From M3007 sp046329435 (GTDB taxonomy: Bacteria; Bacteroidota; Bacteroidia; Chitinophagales; Saprospiraceae): a stretch of DNA of 64,000 nt. Positions 17,181 to 26,058 of the stretch are shown here, piece by piece. The stretch covers positions 62,001-126,000 of the forward strand of contig JAXLUR010000006.1 in the NCBI GenBank assembly GCA_046329435.1, given 5' to 3'. Made by a program: the position numbers and the translations under genes. Each line of letters opens with the position of its first letter. Within the stretch, counting starts at the first letter, position 1. The notes beneath the pieces are model-generated. The model did not search any database, was not told the DNA's origin, and saw only the letters and a program-made list of their open reading frames with translations.

Positions 17181-17891
17181 ATGGCTATTTTGCTCAAAAA
17201 CGACGCTGTTTTCCTGCACGTACCCAAAACCGGGGGCACCTATCTCCGGCGCCTGTTTGTGGCGCTCGACCTCGTGCGTTTCAATTTTAGCCGCGATCAC
17301 GCCGACATGGAGCGCGTGATCAATGTTTCCGGCCATTACCCCGGCAATTTTTTGCGCTGTTCCATGCGGCTCGGGAAAAACCTGGACCGCTATACTCGCC
17401 ATTGCTACAAATTTTGCTTTGTCAGGCATCCGTTCGACTGGTACGAATCCTATTGGCGTTTTCGCTGCGACCACCCTGGCGAACGCTTCGTGCCACCCCG
17501 GCAAATGCGAACCCGTTTTGGATTCAAATACGACGACTGGCATCCCTGGGCGCTTGTCGAACCTTTGTTTGACCCTGATTTTAACCGTTTTTTGGAAAAT
17601 GTGATCCGGCATTGCCCCGGCTACCTGACGCAGTTGTACAGCTGGTATGCCGATCCGCTGCACATTGATTTCGTGGGCAAACAGGAGACGCTGATAGCAG
17701 ACACCCGGCACATTCTGGATCACCTCGGCATTCGTTATCCAGATGCCATTTTTCAGCAACAGGGTCGCGTCAACGAAAGTCGCGCCGCCCGCCCGCAATG
17801 GGACGCTGCCAACCGGGACATGATTTACCGGCTGGAATACGTTGTTTTTCAACAATATGGATATTCTCCCCAGGGTTCTGATCCGGCTTAA
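17181..17891 (+). CDS. Sulfotransferase-like protein (family 2)
   Basis: Protein of 236 aa with the features of PAPS-dependent sulfotransferases. The N-terminal HVPKTGGTYLRR is the 5'-phosphosulfate loop, and CFVRHPFDWYESYWRFR matches the 3'-phosphate site. The C-terminal half (PGYLTQLYSWYADP, DFVGKQETL...LDHLGI) fits the family too. The acceptor could be a sugar or lipid; the sequence does not say. It lies 12 bp after the endonuclease gene and its stop overlaps that of the convergent korB by four bases. Confidence 0.75.
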   Translation: MAILLKNDAVFLHVPKTGGTYLRRLFVALDLVRFNFSRDHADMERVINVSGHYPGNFLRCSMRLGKNLDRYTRHCYKFCFVRHPFDWYESYWRFRCDHPGERFVPPRQMRTRFGFKYDDWHPWALVEPLFDPDFNRFLENVIRHCPGYLTQLYSWYADPLHIDFVGKQETLIADTRHILDHLGIRYPDAIFQQQGRVNESRAARPQWDAANRDMIYRLEYVVFQQYGYSPQGSDPA

Positions 17892-18940
17892 CGGAATTCC
17901 GCGTTGATCGCCTGCAAAGCGGCTTCGCCAGGCGAGAGTTCCGCCTCGGCCATGCGGTTGAGTGGCGTTGCCGATGTATTGAGCATGTCGTGCAGGTCTT
18001 TGCTTTCGGGCTCGTAATACAGCAGTCCGGTCAGGATTTCACCCTGCGCACGGGCTTCGTGCAGGCGTTTGAATGCCTGGTCGCGATTGGTTGGATCCCA
18101 GCCCGGAGCCAGTTTGTGCAGATCGAGCACAGCATGATCGTGCATATGCACCTGCTGCGTGGTTCCTTCGGCATAATCGACAGTAACCGGGTCGCGTTCG
18201 GGCACCAGATCGGGCGCGCCGATGGCTTCCATGTGCTGGCGAATATAGTCGTACGATTTGGTGCTGCCCGGATTGTTGTTGAAGGTCACACAAGGCGACA
18301 GCACGTCGATAAAGGCAAAGCCGTGGTGATCGAGCGCGGCTTTGATAAGCGGCACCAGCTGGGTCTTGTCGCCCGAAAAACTGCGGGCGATGAAGGTTGC
18401 GCCCAGTTCCAGTGCAAGTCCCACCAGGTCAATGGTTTGGAACGGGTTGGCCTGACCGCTTTTGCTGATGGAGCCCACGTCGGCCGTAGCGGAATCCTGC
18501 CCTTTGGTGAGGCCGTAGCAGCCATTGTTCATGACGATATAGGTCATGTTCAGGTTGCGGCGCACAGCGTGCACAAATTGGCCCATGCCGATAGACGCCG
18601 TATCGCCATCGCCCGATACGCCGAGGTAGATCAGGTCGCGATTGGCGAGCAGGGCGCCGGTTGCCACCGAAGGCATACGGCCGTGTACGGAGTTGAATCC
18701 GTGCGAATTGCCCAGAAAATAAGTGGGCGACTTGGAGGAGCAGCCAATACCCGACAATTTGGCCAGGCGGTGCGGCTCGATGTTCAGTTCGAAACAAGCC
18801 TGGATAATGGCGCCGCTGATCGAATCGTGGCCGCAACCGGCGCACAGGGTGGAAAGCGCGCCTTCGTAGTATTTTTTCGTATAGCCCAGTTCGTTTTTGG
18901 GCGATTCCGGGTGGCGAATGTTGGGACGGATAAAGGTCAT
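17888..18940 (-). CDS. korB: 2-oxoacid:ferredoxin oxidoreductase beta subunit
   Basis: Thiamine-diphosphate subunit of 350 aa of a 2-oxoglutarate-type ferredoxin oxidoreductase, which converts 2-oxoacid plus CoA to acyl-CoA, CO2 and reduced ferredoxin. The N-terminal LCAGCGHDSISGAI and LSGIGCSSKSPTYF carry the conserved cysteines, and GDGDTASIGMGQFVHAVRRN with NNGCYGLTKGQ is the ThDP/Mg site. It lies downstream of korA in the same direction, with a membrane-protein gene between them. The substrate preference is inferred from the KorA/KorB family rather than seen. Confidence 0.92.
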   Translation of the reverse strand: MTFIRPNIRHPESPKNELGYTKKYYEGALSTLCAGCGHDSISGAIIQACFELNIEPHRLAKLSGIGCSSKSPTYFLGNSHGFNSVHGRMPSVATGALLANRDLIYLGVSGDGDTASIGMGQFVHAVRRNLNMTYIVMNNGCYGLTKGQDSATADVGSISKSGQANPFQTIDLVGLALELGATFIARSFSGDKTQLVPLIKAALDHHGFAFIDVLSPCVTFNNNPGSTKSYDYIRQHMEAIGAPDLVPERDPVTVDYAEGTTQQVHMHDHAVLDLHKLAPGWDPTNRDQAFKRLHEARAQGEILTGLLYYEPESKDLHDMLNTSATPLNRMAEAELSPGEAALQAINAEFR

Positions 18941-19014
18941 GTGACTATTTATTTCGGCTTGTAAGAATCAGATTCGAGGTCATTCGGGGCTGAAAGTTAA
19001 GGGGTTTATACGGT

Positions 19015-19638
19015 TCAGATCGAACCAAGTGTTTCTTTGAAAAACCAGAAATCCTTGGTGGCGCGCACGTTGAAGTGCAAAAAAAGGAACAGGCAAAGTT
19101 CGAGCACGGCCATTCCGGCCATAATGCCGACGATGGTCAAAGGCCTGACCGGCGCCCTGGCGGGCGTTTCCTGGGAAATCGGGGGCAATCCCATGGCGGC
19201 TCTCAGGGTCGAACGTACCCGCTGCCGGTTGAGGTAAATCAATACACCCGTCCAGATAAAATACAATATCGCGCTCATCAGGGGGCCCGGTGAAACGCCG
19301 TAGCAAATATCCACAATGATGATATTGAGCATGATCGGAATCATGGATGCCAGTGCAAACAACTTGGTTTTTTCAAACAGCATCATCAAGCCTGTAAATG
19401 CCTGCGACAAGCCGATAAACCAGAGGTAGAACAGCGAATAGCCGAAAAACACCCAGGCGATATCGTGCGCCGTGGCCTGTACCAGGGTTTTGCCGCCAAT
19501 TTCAGCAGGAATCTCGCCCCGCAGGAAGAACTGGTCGCCTGCGAGCTTTCCCCAACCATAAACGCTCATGGACAGAAAAAGATAAATTCGCAAGGCGCGT
19601 TCCAGATTACCCTGAAATATCGGAGATAACATTGGCAT
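19015..19638 (-). CDS. DoxX-like integral membrane protein, function unknown
   Basis: 207-aa protein with about five transmembrane helices (around 15-30, 60-80, 88-110, 118-140 and 165-190). It resembles DoxX-type membrane proteins in layout (IYLFLSMSVYGWGKLAGDQF, then a Gly/Phe-rich second helix) but the match is loose. It sits between korA (17 bp after it) and korB (74 bp before it) on the same strand, so it is probably co-transcribed with the oxidoreductase. Whether it takes part in electron transfer is unknown. Confidence 0.5.
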   Translation of the reverse strand: MPMLSPIFQGNLERALRIYLFLSMSVYGWGKLAGDQFFLRGEIPAEIGGKTLVQATAHDIAWVFFGYSLFYLWFIGLSQAFTGLMMLFEKTKLFALASMIPIMLNIIIVDICYGVSPGPLMSAILYFIWTGVLIYLNRQRVRSTLRAAMGLPPISQETPARAPVRPLTIVGIMAGMAVLELCLFLFLHFNVRATKDFWFFKETLGSI

Positions 19639-19655
19639 AATTTGCTCTTTGGTGG

Positions 19656-21512
19656 TTATTCACTCAGTTCGATCACTTTTTCCTCGCCGCCGTTTTTGCG
19701 TGCCCGCAAGCCCGGCAATACCTGCTTGCGAATGGTTTCGGCAGTGATCGGGAATCCGTCGTAGTTGAGCACAGGCACCAGGCGCAAAGGATTGACATCC
19801 AGTTCGTTGATGAGCAGGGAACGCATTTGCGCATCGCGGTTTTGTTCTACCACATACACCCTGTCATGGTGGGCAATGAAATCCCGCACCGTATCATTGA
19901 ACGGGGTAGCCTTGATGCGCAATGCGTCGAGCGGCAGGCCGTCGGCTTCCAGTTGGTCCAGGGCTTCAAGGGCTGCGTAGGTGGAGGTTCCGAAGAAAAT
20001 CATACCGTCGCGGCTGCGCAGTTTTTCCTGATACAGCTCGGGAGCCGGCACATGCTGTTCGGCAGTATGCCATTTTTTAATGAGACGATCCATGTTGCGC
20101 ACATAGGGTTCGCCGTCTTCTGTATAGCGGGCATATTCGTCGCGGGAAGTACCCCGGGTGAAGAACGAACCTTTGGTCGGGTGTGTGCCCGGGAGGGTGC
20201 GATAAGTGATACCATCGTTGTCGCGGTCGAGATAACGGCCGAATTGTTCGGTCAGGGCATCCAGATCGGCGGCGTTCAGCACCTTGCCCCGGTCATAACG
20301 GCGTTTGTCGTCCCAGTGAAGCGCCGGGGTGAGGTGCTCGTTCATTCCCAGGTCCAGGTCGGTCATTACGATAACGGGGGTTTGCAGGCGTTCGGCCAGG
20401 TCAAAAGCCGTGGCCGTATAGTCGAAACACTCGGTAGGGCTGCTGGGAAACAACAAAATATGCTTGGTATCGCCGTGTGAAGCATAAGCCGCGAGCAGGA
20501 TATCGGATTGCTGCGTGCGCGTGGGCATACCGGTGGAGGGGCCTGCGCGCTGCACATCGATCAGCACGGTGGGAATTTCGGCGAAATAAGCGAGGCCGAG
20601 AAATTCGTTCATCAGCGACACGCCAGGGCCGCTTGTAGCGGTAAAGGAACGCGCGCCGTTCCAGGCTGCGCCGATGACCATGCCGATTGCCGCCAGTTCA
20701 TCTTCCGCCTGTACGATCGCGTAGTTGTTGCGCCCTGTTGCACCGTCGTAACGCAGCTTTTTGGCGTACTTGGCAAATGAATCGGCCACGGAAGTCGATG
20801 GCGTGATCGGGTACCAGGCCAGCACCGTGGCCCCGCCGTACACGGCGCCCAGGCCGCAGGCCGTATTGCCACTGAGCATGATACGGTCGCCAACCAGATC
20901 GCGGCGCTCGATGCGGAGCGGCAAAGGATAGTCGTAGTGCTGCCGGACGTATTCCACGCCCAGATCGAGCGCTTTGTGGTTGAGGGGAATCAGTTTTTCT
21001 TTTTTGCGGAACTGCTCGGATATCAGCCCTTTAAACACATCAATCTCCATATCCAGCAGGGCTGCCAGCGCGCCGATGTAGATCACGTTTTTGAGCAACA
21101 GGTGCGAACGCGGGTCGGTGGTGAAATGCTCGCGGCACAATTCGATCATCGGAATGCCTATATAGTGCAGGTCTTCGCGGAAAAGCCGTTTTTCGAGCGG
21201 CTTGGTATTGTCGTAAATGAACCAGCCTCCCGCACGCACTGACGCCACATCTTTTTCATAACTCTGCGCATTGACGGCTACCATGATGTCGATGCCGGCG
21301 CGACGCCCCAAATAACCTTTTTCATTCACCCGGACTTCAAACCAGGTCGGAAGCCCCTGTATGTTGGACGGAAAGATATTTTTGGGCGTCACGGGCACGC
21401 CCATACGAAAAACAGCTTTGGCGAAAAGTTCGTTGGCACTGGCCGAACCCGTGCCGTTCACATTGGCAAAACGAACAACAAGGTCGTTGATCGTCGGACT
21501 GATATTTTGCAT
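19656..21512 (-). CDS. korA: 2-oxoacid:ferredoxin oxidoreductase alpha subunit (gamma-alpha fusion)
   Basis: 618-aa subunit. The first 190 residues are the gamma domain (FANVNGTGSASANELFAKAV, GYLGRRAGIDIMVAVN). Residues about 215-600 are the alpha pyrimidine-binding and CoA domains, with GNTACGLGAVYGGATVLAWY, TATSGPGVSLMNEFLGLAY and AGPSTGMPTRTQQSD. The gamma-alpha fusion is the usual KorA arrangement in Bacteroidota. ATG at 21512 gives the conserved N terminus; the frame is open to 21575. A TACGTTTG box (21573-21580 on the minus strand) matches the Bacteroidota -7 element, but no -33 box was found at the right distance. Confidence 0.92.
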   Translation of the reverse strand: MQNISPTINDLVVRFANVNGTGSASANELFAKAVFRMGVPVTPKNIFPSNIQGLPTWFEVRVNEKGYLGRRAGIDIMVAVNAQSYEKDVASVRAGGWFIYDNTKPLEKRLFREDLHYIGIPMIELCREHFTTDPRSHLLLKNVIYIGALAALLDMEIDVFKGLISEQFRKKEKLIPLNHKALDLGVEYVRQHYDYPLPLRIERRDLVGDRIMLSGNTACGLGAVYGGATVLAWYPITPSTSVADSFAKYAKKLRYDGATGRNNYAIVQAEDELAAIGMVIGAAWNGARSFTATSGPGVSLMNEFLGLAYFAEIPTVLIDVQRAGPSTGMPTRTQQSDILLAAYASHGDTKHILLFPSSPTECFDYTATAFDLAERLQTPVIVMTDLDLGMNEHLTPALHWDDKRRYDRGKVLNAADLDALTEQFGRYLDRDNDGITYRTLPGTHPTKGSFFTRGTSRDEYARYTEDGEPYVRNMDRLIKKWHTAEQHVPAPELYQEKLRSRDGMIFFGTSTYAALEALDQLEADGLPLDALRIKATPFNDTVRDFIAHHDRVYVVEQNRDAQMRSLLINELDVNPLRLVPVLNYDGFPITAETIRKQVLPGLRARKNGGEEKVIELSE

Positions 21513-21651
21513 TTTGCAGGTAATAATTGGTAAATGAACTGTCGTAAAACAGCATGGGTTTTGATGCCCGCCCAAACGTAATGATTCTGCCGAATTGTAA
21601 AGGGGGAAAAGAAAAATTTGGTCAATATTTCCCCCCTTTCAACTCCCCGGA

Positions 21652-23190
21652 TCAGGTCAGATACGCCCTTCGGGCAAGTCGCGTCATATATTTCTCCAAT
21701 AAATTGAAATAGCGCCCTCCTCTGTCTTGTGCAGGTTTTTCCCGATGCTGTTGCCACTCCAGCAAAGCCACTTTGAGGCGCACATTGGCCCGGTAGGCTT
21801 TGTAAAAAAGAAACAGCGCCAGTTCGGCCGATCCGAGCCGGAAATTGCGGTCGCCGTTGTAGGTATTCATCAGCTGAGCGGCCAGTTCGGGTTGGTCGTT
21901 GGCGTCGAGGTCCATGCACAGGAAAGCGAGGTCGCTGTAACAATCAATTTTTCGGAAATGCGGATTAAACTCGATGCAGTCGAAAACGACCGGCGCATCG
22001 GGCAGCAGGAATATATTTCTCGCATGCAGGTCGCCATGCCCGTCGACCCAGCAGCCTTGCCGGATGCGGGCGAGGATAAGGGGCTCCAGATGCGCCAACA
22101 ATGGTGGCATACTGGATTGCCAGGCCCGAAAACGATCGCCTGCGTACGCGCCCAGCATATTTTCCGCGGTGGTTTCCAGCTCGAACAGGCCTTCAAAATC
22201 CCGGAAAGCATCGCCGGGCCGATAGTCGACCGCTTGTGGCGGCAAACTGTTTTCCGCGTGAAAGCGAGCGAGCAGACGCCCCAATTTGTCCATATCCGTT
22301 CTGGAAACGGCATTTTCGGCCAGCAATTTGTCCATTTGATAGCGATTGTCCAACCGTTTCATTTGCACGGCGTAATCAAGTGGCTGGCCGACAGTGTCGC
22401 CTATCCTGAGATGCCCCGAAGCGTCGGAGCCTACCGGCAACACCCCGAGGTAAACATCGGGAGCGAGGCGCCGATTGAGGCGCAGTTCTTCCTCGCAAAA
22501 ATGCCGGCGCTGCTCCGTCGTCCGGAAATCGAGAAAGGGCAGCCGAAGCGGTTTTTTGAGTTTAAAGGCAAAATCAGGGGTCAGAATCACCCTTGAAATA
22601 TGGGTTTCCAGCATGGTAATATCCGTGCCGCGGCCGGGAAAGCGGCCGGCGGCGACAAGTTCATCAACCTGCCCGGCGGTCGCGTGGGGCATTTCACGAC
22701 CGATAAAATGCTGCACTGCCCCGACCAGTTCGGACAGGGGCTGGCGGTCGGCCCACAACACCAGATGCGGGTCGGTCAGGGGTTCAAAGGCAGATTTTAT
22801 TTTTTGGTAAACAGCATAATCAGCTTCACTGTCGGGGCGCGACTGCCCTACCCTTTCCCGCACAATACCTTCCGCTGCACACACTTCGATCCAGTGCAGG
22901 GCGGCCCCTGCCTCGAAAGCAAGTTGCCGGAATGGTTGCCGGATGGTTTCGAGGTAAAAGGTGCTGTCGACCACAACCGTTTGCCCGTTTTGCAGCGCTT
23001 CACGTGTTTTTTCTAGCAAAGCGGCATACACCCTCGCTTTTTCTTCGGGTCGGTAATGCCCCCTCAACCCCAGCGCCTGGCGCACCAGATCGCTGTTGAA
23101 ATGCCGCGCATGGGCGGTTTTGCAAAATGCTTTTGCCAGCGTCGTTTTGCCGGTACCGGGCAATCCGCTGATCAGAATCAGGTCGGGCAT
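21652..23190 (-). CDS. Kinase/ATPase fused to aminoglycoside-phosphotransferase-like domain
   Basis: 512-aa cytoplasmic protein. Residues 1-170 are a P-loop kinase of the zeta-toxin/COG0645 type (Walker A ISGLPGTGKTTLAKAF, VVDSTFY). Residues about 190-500 are an APH-like kinase (COG2187) starting ETHISRVILTPDFAFKLKKP, with the catalytic loop GHGDLHARNIFLL and the metal Asp in VFDCIEFN. Both parts look intact. The common fusion in proteobacteria has the APH-like part first, so the domain order is reversed here. The start at 23190 (MPDLILISG) gives the standard P-loop N terminus. Substrates are unknown, and drug resistance should not be assumed. Confidence 0.82.
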   Translation of the reverse strand: MPDLILISGLPGTGKTTLAKAFCKTAHARHFNSDLVRQALGLRGHYRPEEKARVYAALLEKTREALQNGQTVVVDSTFYLETIRQPFRQLAFEAGAALHWIEVCAAEGIVRERVGQSRPDSEADYAVYQKIKSAFEPLTDPHLVLWADRQPLSELVGAVQHFIGREMPHATAGQVDELVAAGRFPGRGTDITMLETHISRVILTPDFAFKLKKPLRLPFLDFRTTEQRRHFCEEELRLNRRLAPDVYLGVLPVGSDASGHLRIGDTVGQPLDYAVQMKRLDNRYQMDKLLAENAVSRTDMDKLGRLLARFHAENSLPPQAVDYRPGDAFRDFEGLFELETTAENMLGAYAGDRFRAWQSSMPPLLAHLEPLILARIRQGCWVDGHGDLHARNIFLLPDAPVVFDCIEFNPHFRKIDCYSDLAFLCMDLDANDQPELAAQLMNTYNGDRNFRLGSAELALFLFYKAYRANVRLKVALLEWQQHREKPAQDRGGRYFNLLEKYMTRLARRAYLT

Positions 23191-23371
23191 TTGAACTGGC
23201 TCCGGTTGGTTTGGACAATTTGCCAAAGTTCGGAGCCTCTGGGCTAAGACCGACTGACAACTCTCAACCTGCATCCTGACCTGCATCAGAGCGCCCGGTC
23301 GCAGTTCCTCGAAACATTTGCAGAAGAAAGCACAAGACCCGCTCCCTGTTCACGCTTTCAATTTCATTGCC

Positions 23372-25018
23372 ATGACCAGAAACCTGTTATATCCGTTTGC
23401 GATGTTGATGCTTGGCCTGTTGCCTGCACTGCTCCGTGCACAAACCGACAGGGCCTTGCTGCGCGAACTCGCCGAGGAAAATAAAAAATCGGTTGAGGCG
23501 CTGGCGCTTTATCCGCTCGACACCAGGCTTGCCATACTGGAAGCTTGCAAATACCCCGAGGTATTGATCAAAATGAACAATGCCCGTGAAAAAACCTCCG
23601 CCGCCTTTCGTACCCAAATCGAGGATTTTCCGCAGTCCGTTCAGCAAACCGTGTACGATCTGGTGCGCTATCCGGGCCTTATTTCCATCCTGGCCGACCG
23701 TCGCAGCGACCCAGAAGGTATGCGAAAGGCGCTTCTTCAACTCCCTGAAAACCAGCGGGATGCCGCTTTTGATTTTGCCGCAGATCACCCGCTCACGCTT
23801 CGCAACATCGACCAGCTAAACCGAACGGCCGAGAAGGCTTTCGAAGACATGATTGCGCCCTATCCGCCAACTGCGCAGGCCGCGTTTCGCCAACTGGTGC
23901 AATTGCCGGAAGTGCTGGACATCCTGAATCAGGATCTGCGCTTCACCATTCTCGTGGGCGATGTGTACAAGGAAGACCCCGCATGGGTCATTCATCAAAC
24001 GGATTCGCTCAACCTTGCCGTGGCCCGCAGCCAGGCCGAAGAACTGGCCGAATGGAAAAACGAGGTTGAACAAGACCCGCAGGTACAAGCGGAACTCAAC
24101 GCCGCAGCCACCGAATACGCCCGGGATTACGGCTACGACGACCAGTCCTATCCGTACGACGACGACGTGTACTACGATGGCCGGCACGAACCGCCCGCCT
24201 ACGTCGCCTACCATTATCCCTGGTGGTTCGGCTATCCCTGGTGGTATGGCCAACCCTGCTGGCGTCCTTACCCGTGGTGGTACGACTGGGGTTTTTACCC
24301 CTATCATTCCCATACCGTGGTGATCGTTTACATGCCGTCATGGCAATTCATGGAATGGTACTTCGACCATCCGCACCACCACTATCATTACAATCACTTG
24401 TCGGCGGCATTCGTCAACCACTACTACGGCCATCGGCGCTCCGGCACGACAATTTCGATGGGCGTCGGGGCCTGGCGCGACCACAACCGCGACATCATGA
24501 CCGACGATTGGTTACAAGACCGAAGCAAACTGCCCGACCGGCTCCGGGAATATGGCCGTTTTGAGGAAAAAAGAGAGGCGTTCAACGCCAGAAACCCGCA
24601 ACAGCAGGTCAGCCGAAACGATTTCCTGAACAAAAACGCCCGCCAGTACCCCGAACTGGCCCGTGAGCAGGAACAGGTAAGCAAACAAGCTCGCACGGCG
24701 CCTGCCGAAATGGAACGCAAACCTTCCGACTGGGCGCCGAAAAAAGAACCTGCCCGGACCGAACCCGCAGGAAAACCCGAACCTGCTCGACAACCCGCTC
24801 CCGCCCCGCCCGCTCCCCGCAAACCGGCCACAGAACCCGCGCAAGCACCGCGCCAGCCGGTCAAAAAAGACCGCCCGCTCGACAATGCAGAAGACTTTCA
24901 TCGCCAGAAATGGGATGAAAAAAGCCGCCAGGTCGCACCCCGTCAGCCAGCACCCGCCAAAACCCAACCGCAAAATACCAACTCGAAACAACGCAAAACG
25001 GACCGTAAAAAAGACTGA
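23372..25018 (+). CDS. Secreted protein with aromatic/His-rich segment and Pro-rich tail
   Basis: 548-aa protein of unknown function. A signal peptide (1-25, ending LLRAQT) is followed by a helical domain of about 220 residues built of short repeats around L-P and Y-P turns (ALYPLDTRL, ARYPELI-like units). Residues about 255-360 form an unusual block extremely rich in Trp, Tyr, His, Pro and Gly (for example YPWWFGYPWWYGQPCWRPY and HPHHHYHYNH). The C-terminal 150 residues are rich in Pro, Ala, Lys and Arg and probably disordered. It lies directly before the CBS-domain gene. A wall- or membrane-associated role is a guess. Confidence 0.7.
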   Translation: MTRNLLYPFAMLMLGLLPALLRAQTDRALLRELAEENKKSVEALALYPLDTRLAILEACKYPEVLIKMNNAREKTSAAFRTQIEDFPQSVQQTVYDLVRYPGLISILADRRSDPEGMRKALLQLPENQRDAAFDFAADHPLTLRNIDQLNRTAEKAFEDMIAPYPPTAQAAFRQLVQLPEVLDILNQDLRFTILVGDVYKEDPAWVIHQTDSLNLAVARSQAEELAEWKNEVEQDPQVQAELNAAATEYARDYGYDDQSYPYDDDVYYDGRHEPPAYVAYHYPWWFGYPWWYGQPCWRPYPWWYDWGFYPYHSHTVVIVYMPSWQFMEWYFDHPHHHYHYNHLSAAFVNHYYGHRRSGTTISMGVGAWRDHNRDIMTDDWLQDRSKLPDRLREYGRFEEKREAFNARNPQQQVSRNDFLNKNARQYPELAREQEQVSKQARTAPAEMERKPSDWAPKKEPARTEPAGKPEPARQPAPAPPAPRKPATEPAQAPRQPVKKDRPLDNAEDFHRQKWDEKSRQVAPRQPAPAKTQPQNTNSKQRKTDRKKD

Positions 25019-25026
25019 TTTTATCC

Positions 25027-25449
25027 ATGAAAAATGAATCCATCACTACCCTGATGACGAAAAACGTGGTGACCATCGAACTGAAAGAGTCACTCGAAAA
25101 AGCGCAAGCACTGATGCAGCACCATCATATCCGGCACCTGCCGGTCGTAAAAAAAGGCCAGCTCGTAGGCATGTTGAGCATGACCGACCTGATGCGCCTG
25201 AGCTTTTCGGACAATTTCGGCGAACTGGAATCCGACGCGGATGTCGCCATTTTCAAAATGCTGGGCATCCGCCACGTCATGAAACAACATCCCGAAAGCA
25301 TCACAACAGGACAAAGCATCCGCGAGGCAGCCGAAATACTCGCCAACCGGGAATTTCACGCTTTGCCGGTCGTGGAAGAAGACAAGGTGGTCGGCATCAT
25401 CACGACCACCGATCTGATTCGTTATTTCCTGAACCAAATGGAATATTGA
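25027..25449 (+). CDS. Two-CBS-domain protein
   Basis: 140-aa protein consisting of a CBS pair: the first motif TLMTKNVVTIELKESLEKAQ with HHIRHLPVVKKGQLVGMLS, the second HVMKQHPESITTGQSIREAA with FHALPVVEEDKVVGIITTTD. Such modules bind adenosine nucleotides and act as energy or redox sensors. No other domain is attached, so a partner protein must be regulated. It starts 8 bp after the aromatic-rich gene and is 34 bp before the next small gene; the three are likely one transcript. Confidence 0.9.
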   Translation: MKNESITTLMTKNVVTIELKESLEKAQALMQHHHIRHLPVVKKGQLVGMLSMTDLMRLSFSDNFGELESDADVAIFKMLGIRHVMKQHPESITTGQSIREAAEILANREFHALPVVEEDKVVGIITTTDLIRYFLNQMEY

Positions 25450-25483
25450 ACAAGACATCCCTATCATTTCAAACAAACTGACC

Positions 25484-25927
25484 ATGACAACGGTACAAAC
25501 CGGCATCTGGCTCGATTTCCGCGATGCCTACGTCATTACCATAACCGACAACGGTGAAGCCAATATCCGGCATTTCCGCTCCGAAATCCACCATGAAGAG
25601 ACCAAAGGCGGTTCGCGCTCCAAGTCTCCCTGGGGTCCTCAGTTTTCGCCGGCAGACGATGTCAACCTCGAACGCGACAAACACGCCGAGCACCGTTATT
25701 TCCAGAAAATTATCGAAAGTATCGGACCCGATACCGAAGAAATCGTCATATTCGGACCGGCAGAAGCCAAAATCGGACTGAAAAAAGCAATTGAAGGCAT
25801 CAAACATTACAAACCTCGTCTTTGCGGCGTTTTGCCCTCCGACTACCTTTCCCAAAACGAAATGGTAGCGCTCATGCGCGACTTTTTCGTACATCCCGGC
25901 CAATACCTTGTGCATTATAAAGAATGA
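25484..25927 (+). CDS. Small protein resembling bacterial eRF1-like (baeRF) domains
   Basis: 147-aa soluble protein. The start GIWLDFRDAYVITI, the charged middle with HAEHRYFQKIIESI and the segment IVIFGPAEAKIGLKKAIE followed by a short C-terminal domain are reminiscent of the small bacterial proteins related to eRF1 domain 3 / the host-attachment family, some of which act in stress or ribosome-related processes. This is a weak, pattern-level similarity. The gene follows a CBS protein and is followed by a strong bidirectional terminator. Confidence 0.45.
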   Translation: MTTVQTGIWLDFRDAYVITITDNGEANIRHFRSEIHHEETKGGSRSKSPWGPQFSPADDVNLERDKHAEHRYFQKIIESIGPDTEEIVIFGPAEAKIGLKKAIEGIKHYKPRLCGVLPSDYLSQNEMVALMRDFFVHPGQYLVHYKE

Positions 25928-25984
25928 TTCCCCGCCTGCATCCCGGGCCGCCCGCGGCACAGCAGTACGAAGGGCGGGTCGGAC

Positions 25985-26030
25985 AATAAAAAAGCCGCCA
26001 TGTGCAAAAGCATATGGCGGCTTTTTTATT
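25985..26030. terminator. Bidirectional rho-independent terminator
   Basis: Perfect inverted repeat of 17 bp: 25985-26001 (AATAAAAAAGCCGCCAT) and 26014-26030, loop 12. A GC core (GCCGCCAT) is flanked by A6 and T6, so it can terminate the plus-strand gene ending at 25927 and the minus-strand lspA ending at 26059. Confidence 0.92.
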
Positions 26031-26058
26031 GTCAATCAATGTTGTACATCAAAATCGG

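Noticed and set aside
21652..23190. Aminoglycoside resistance gene
   Set aside because: The APH-like domain belongs to the COG2187 type fused to a P-loop kinase, which is not a known resistance determinant.
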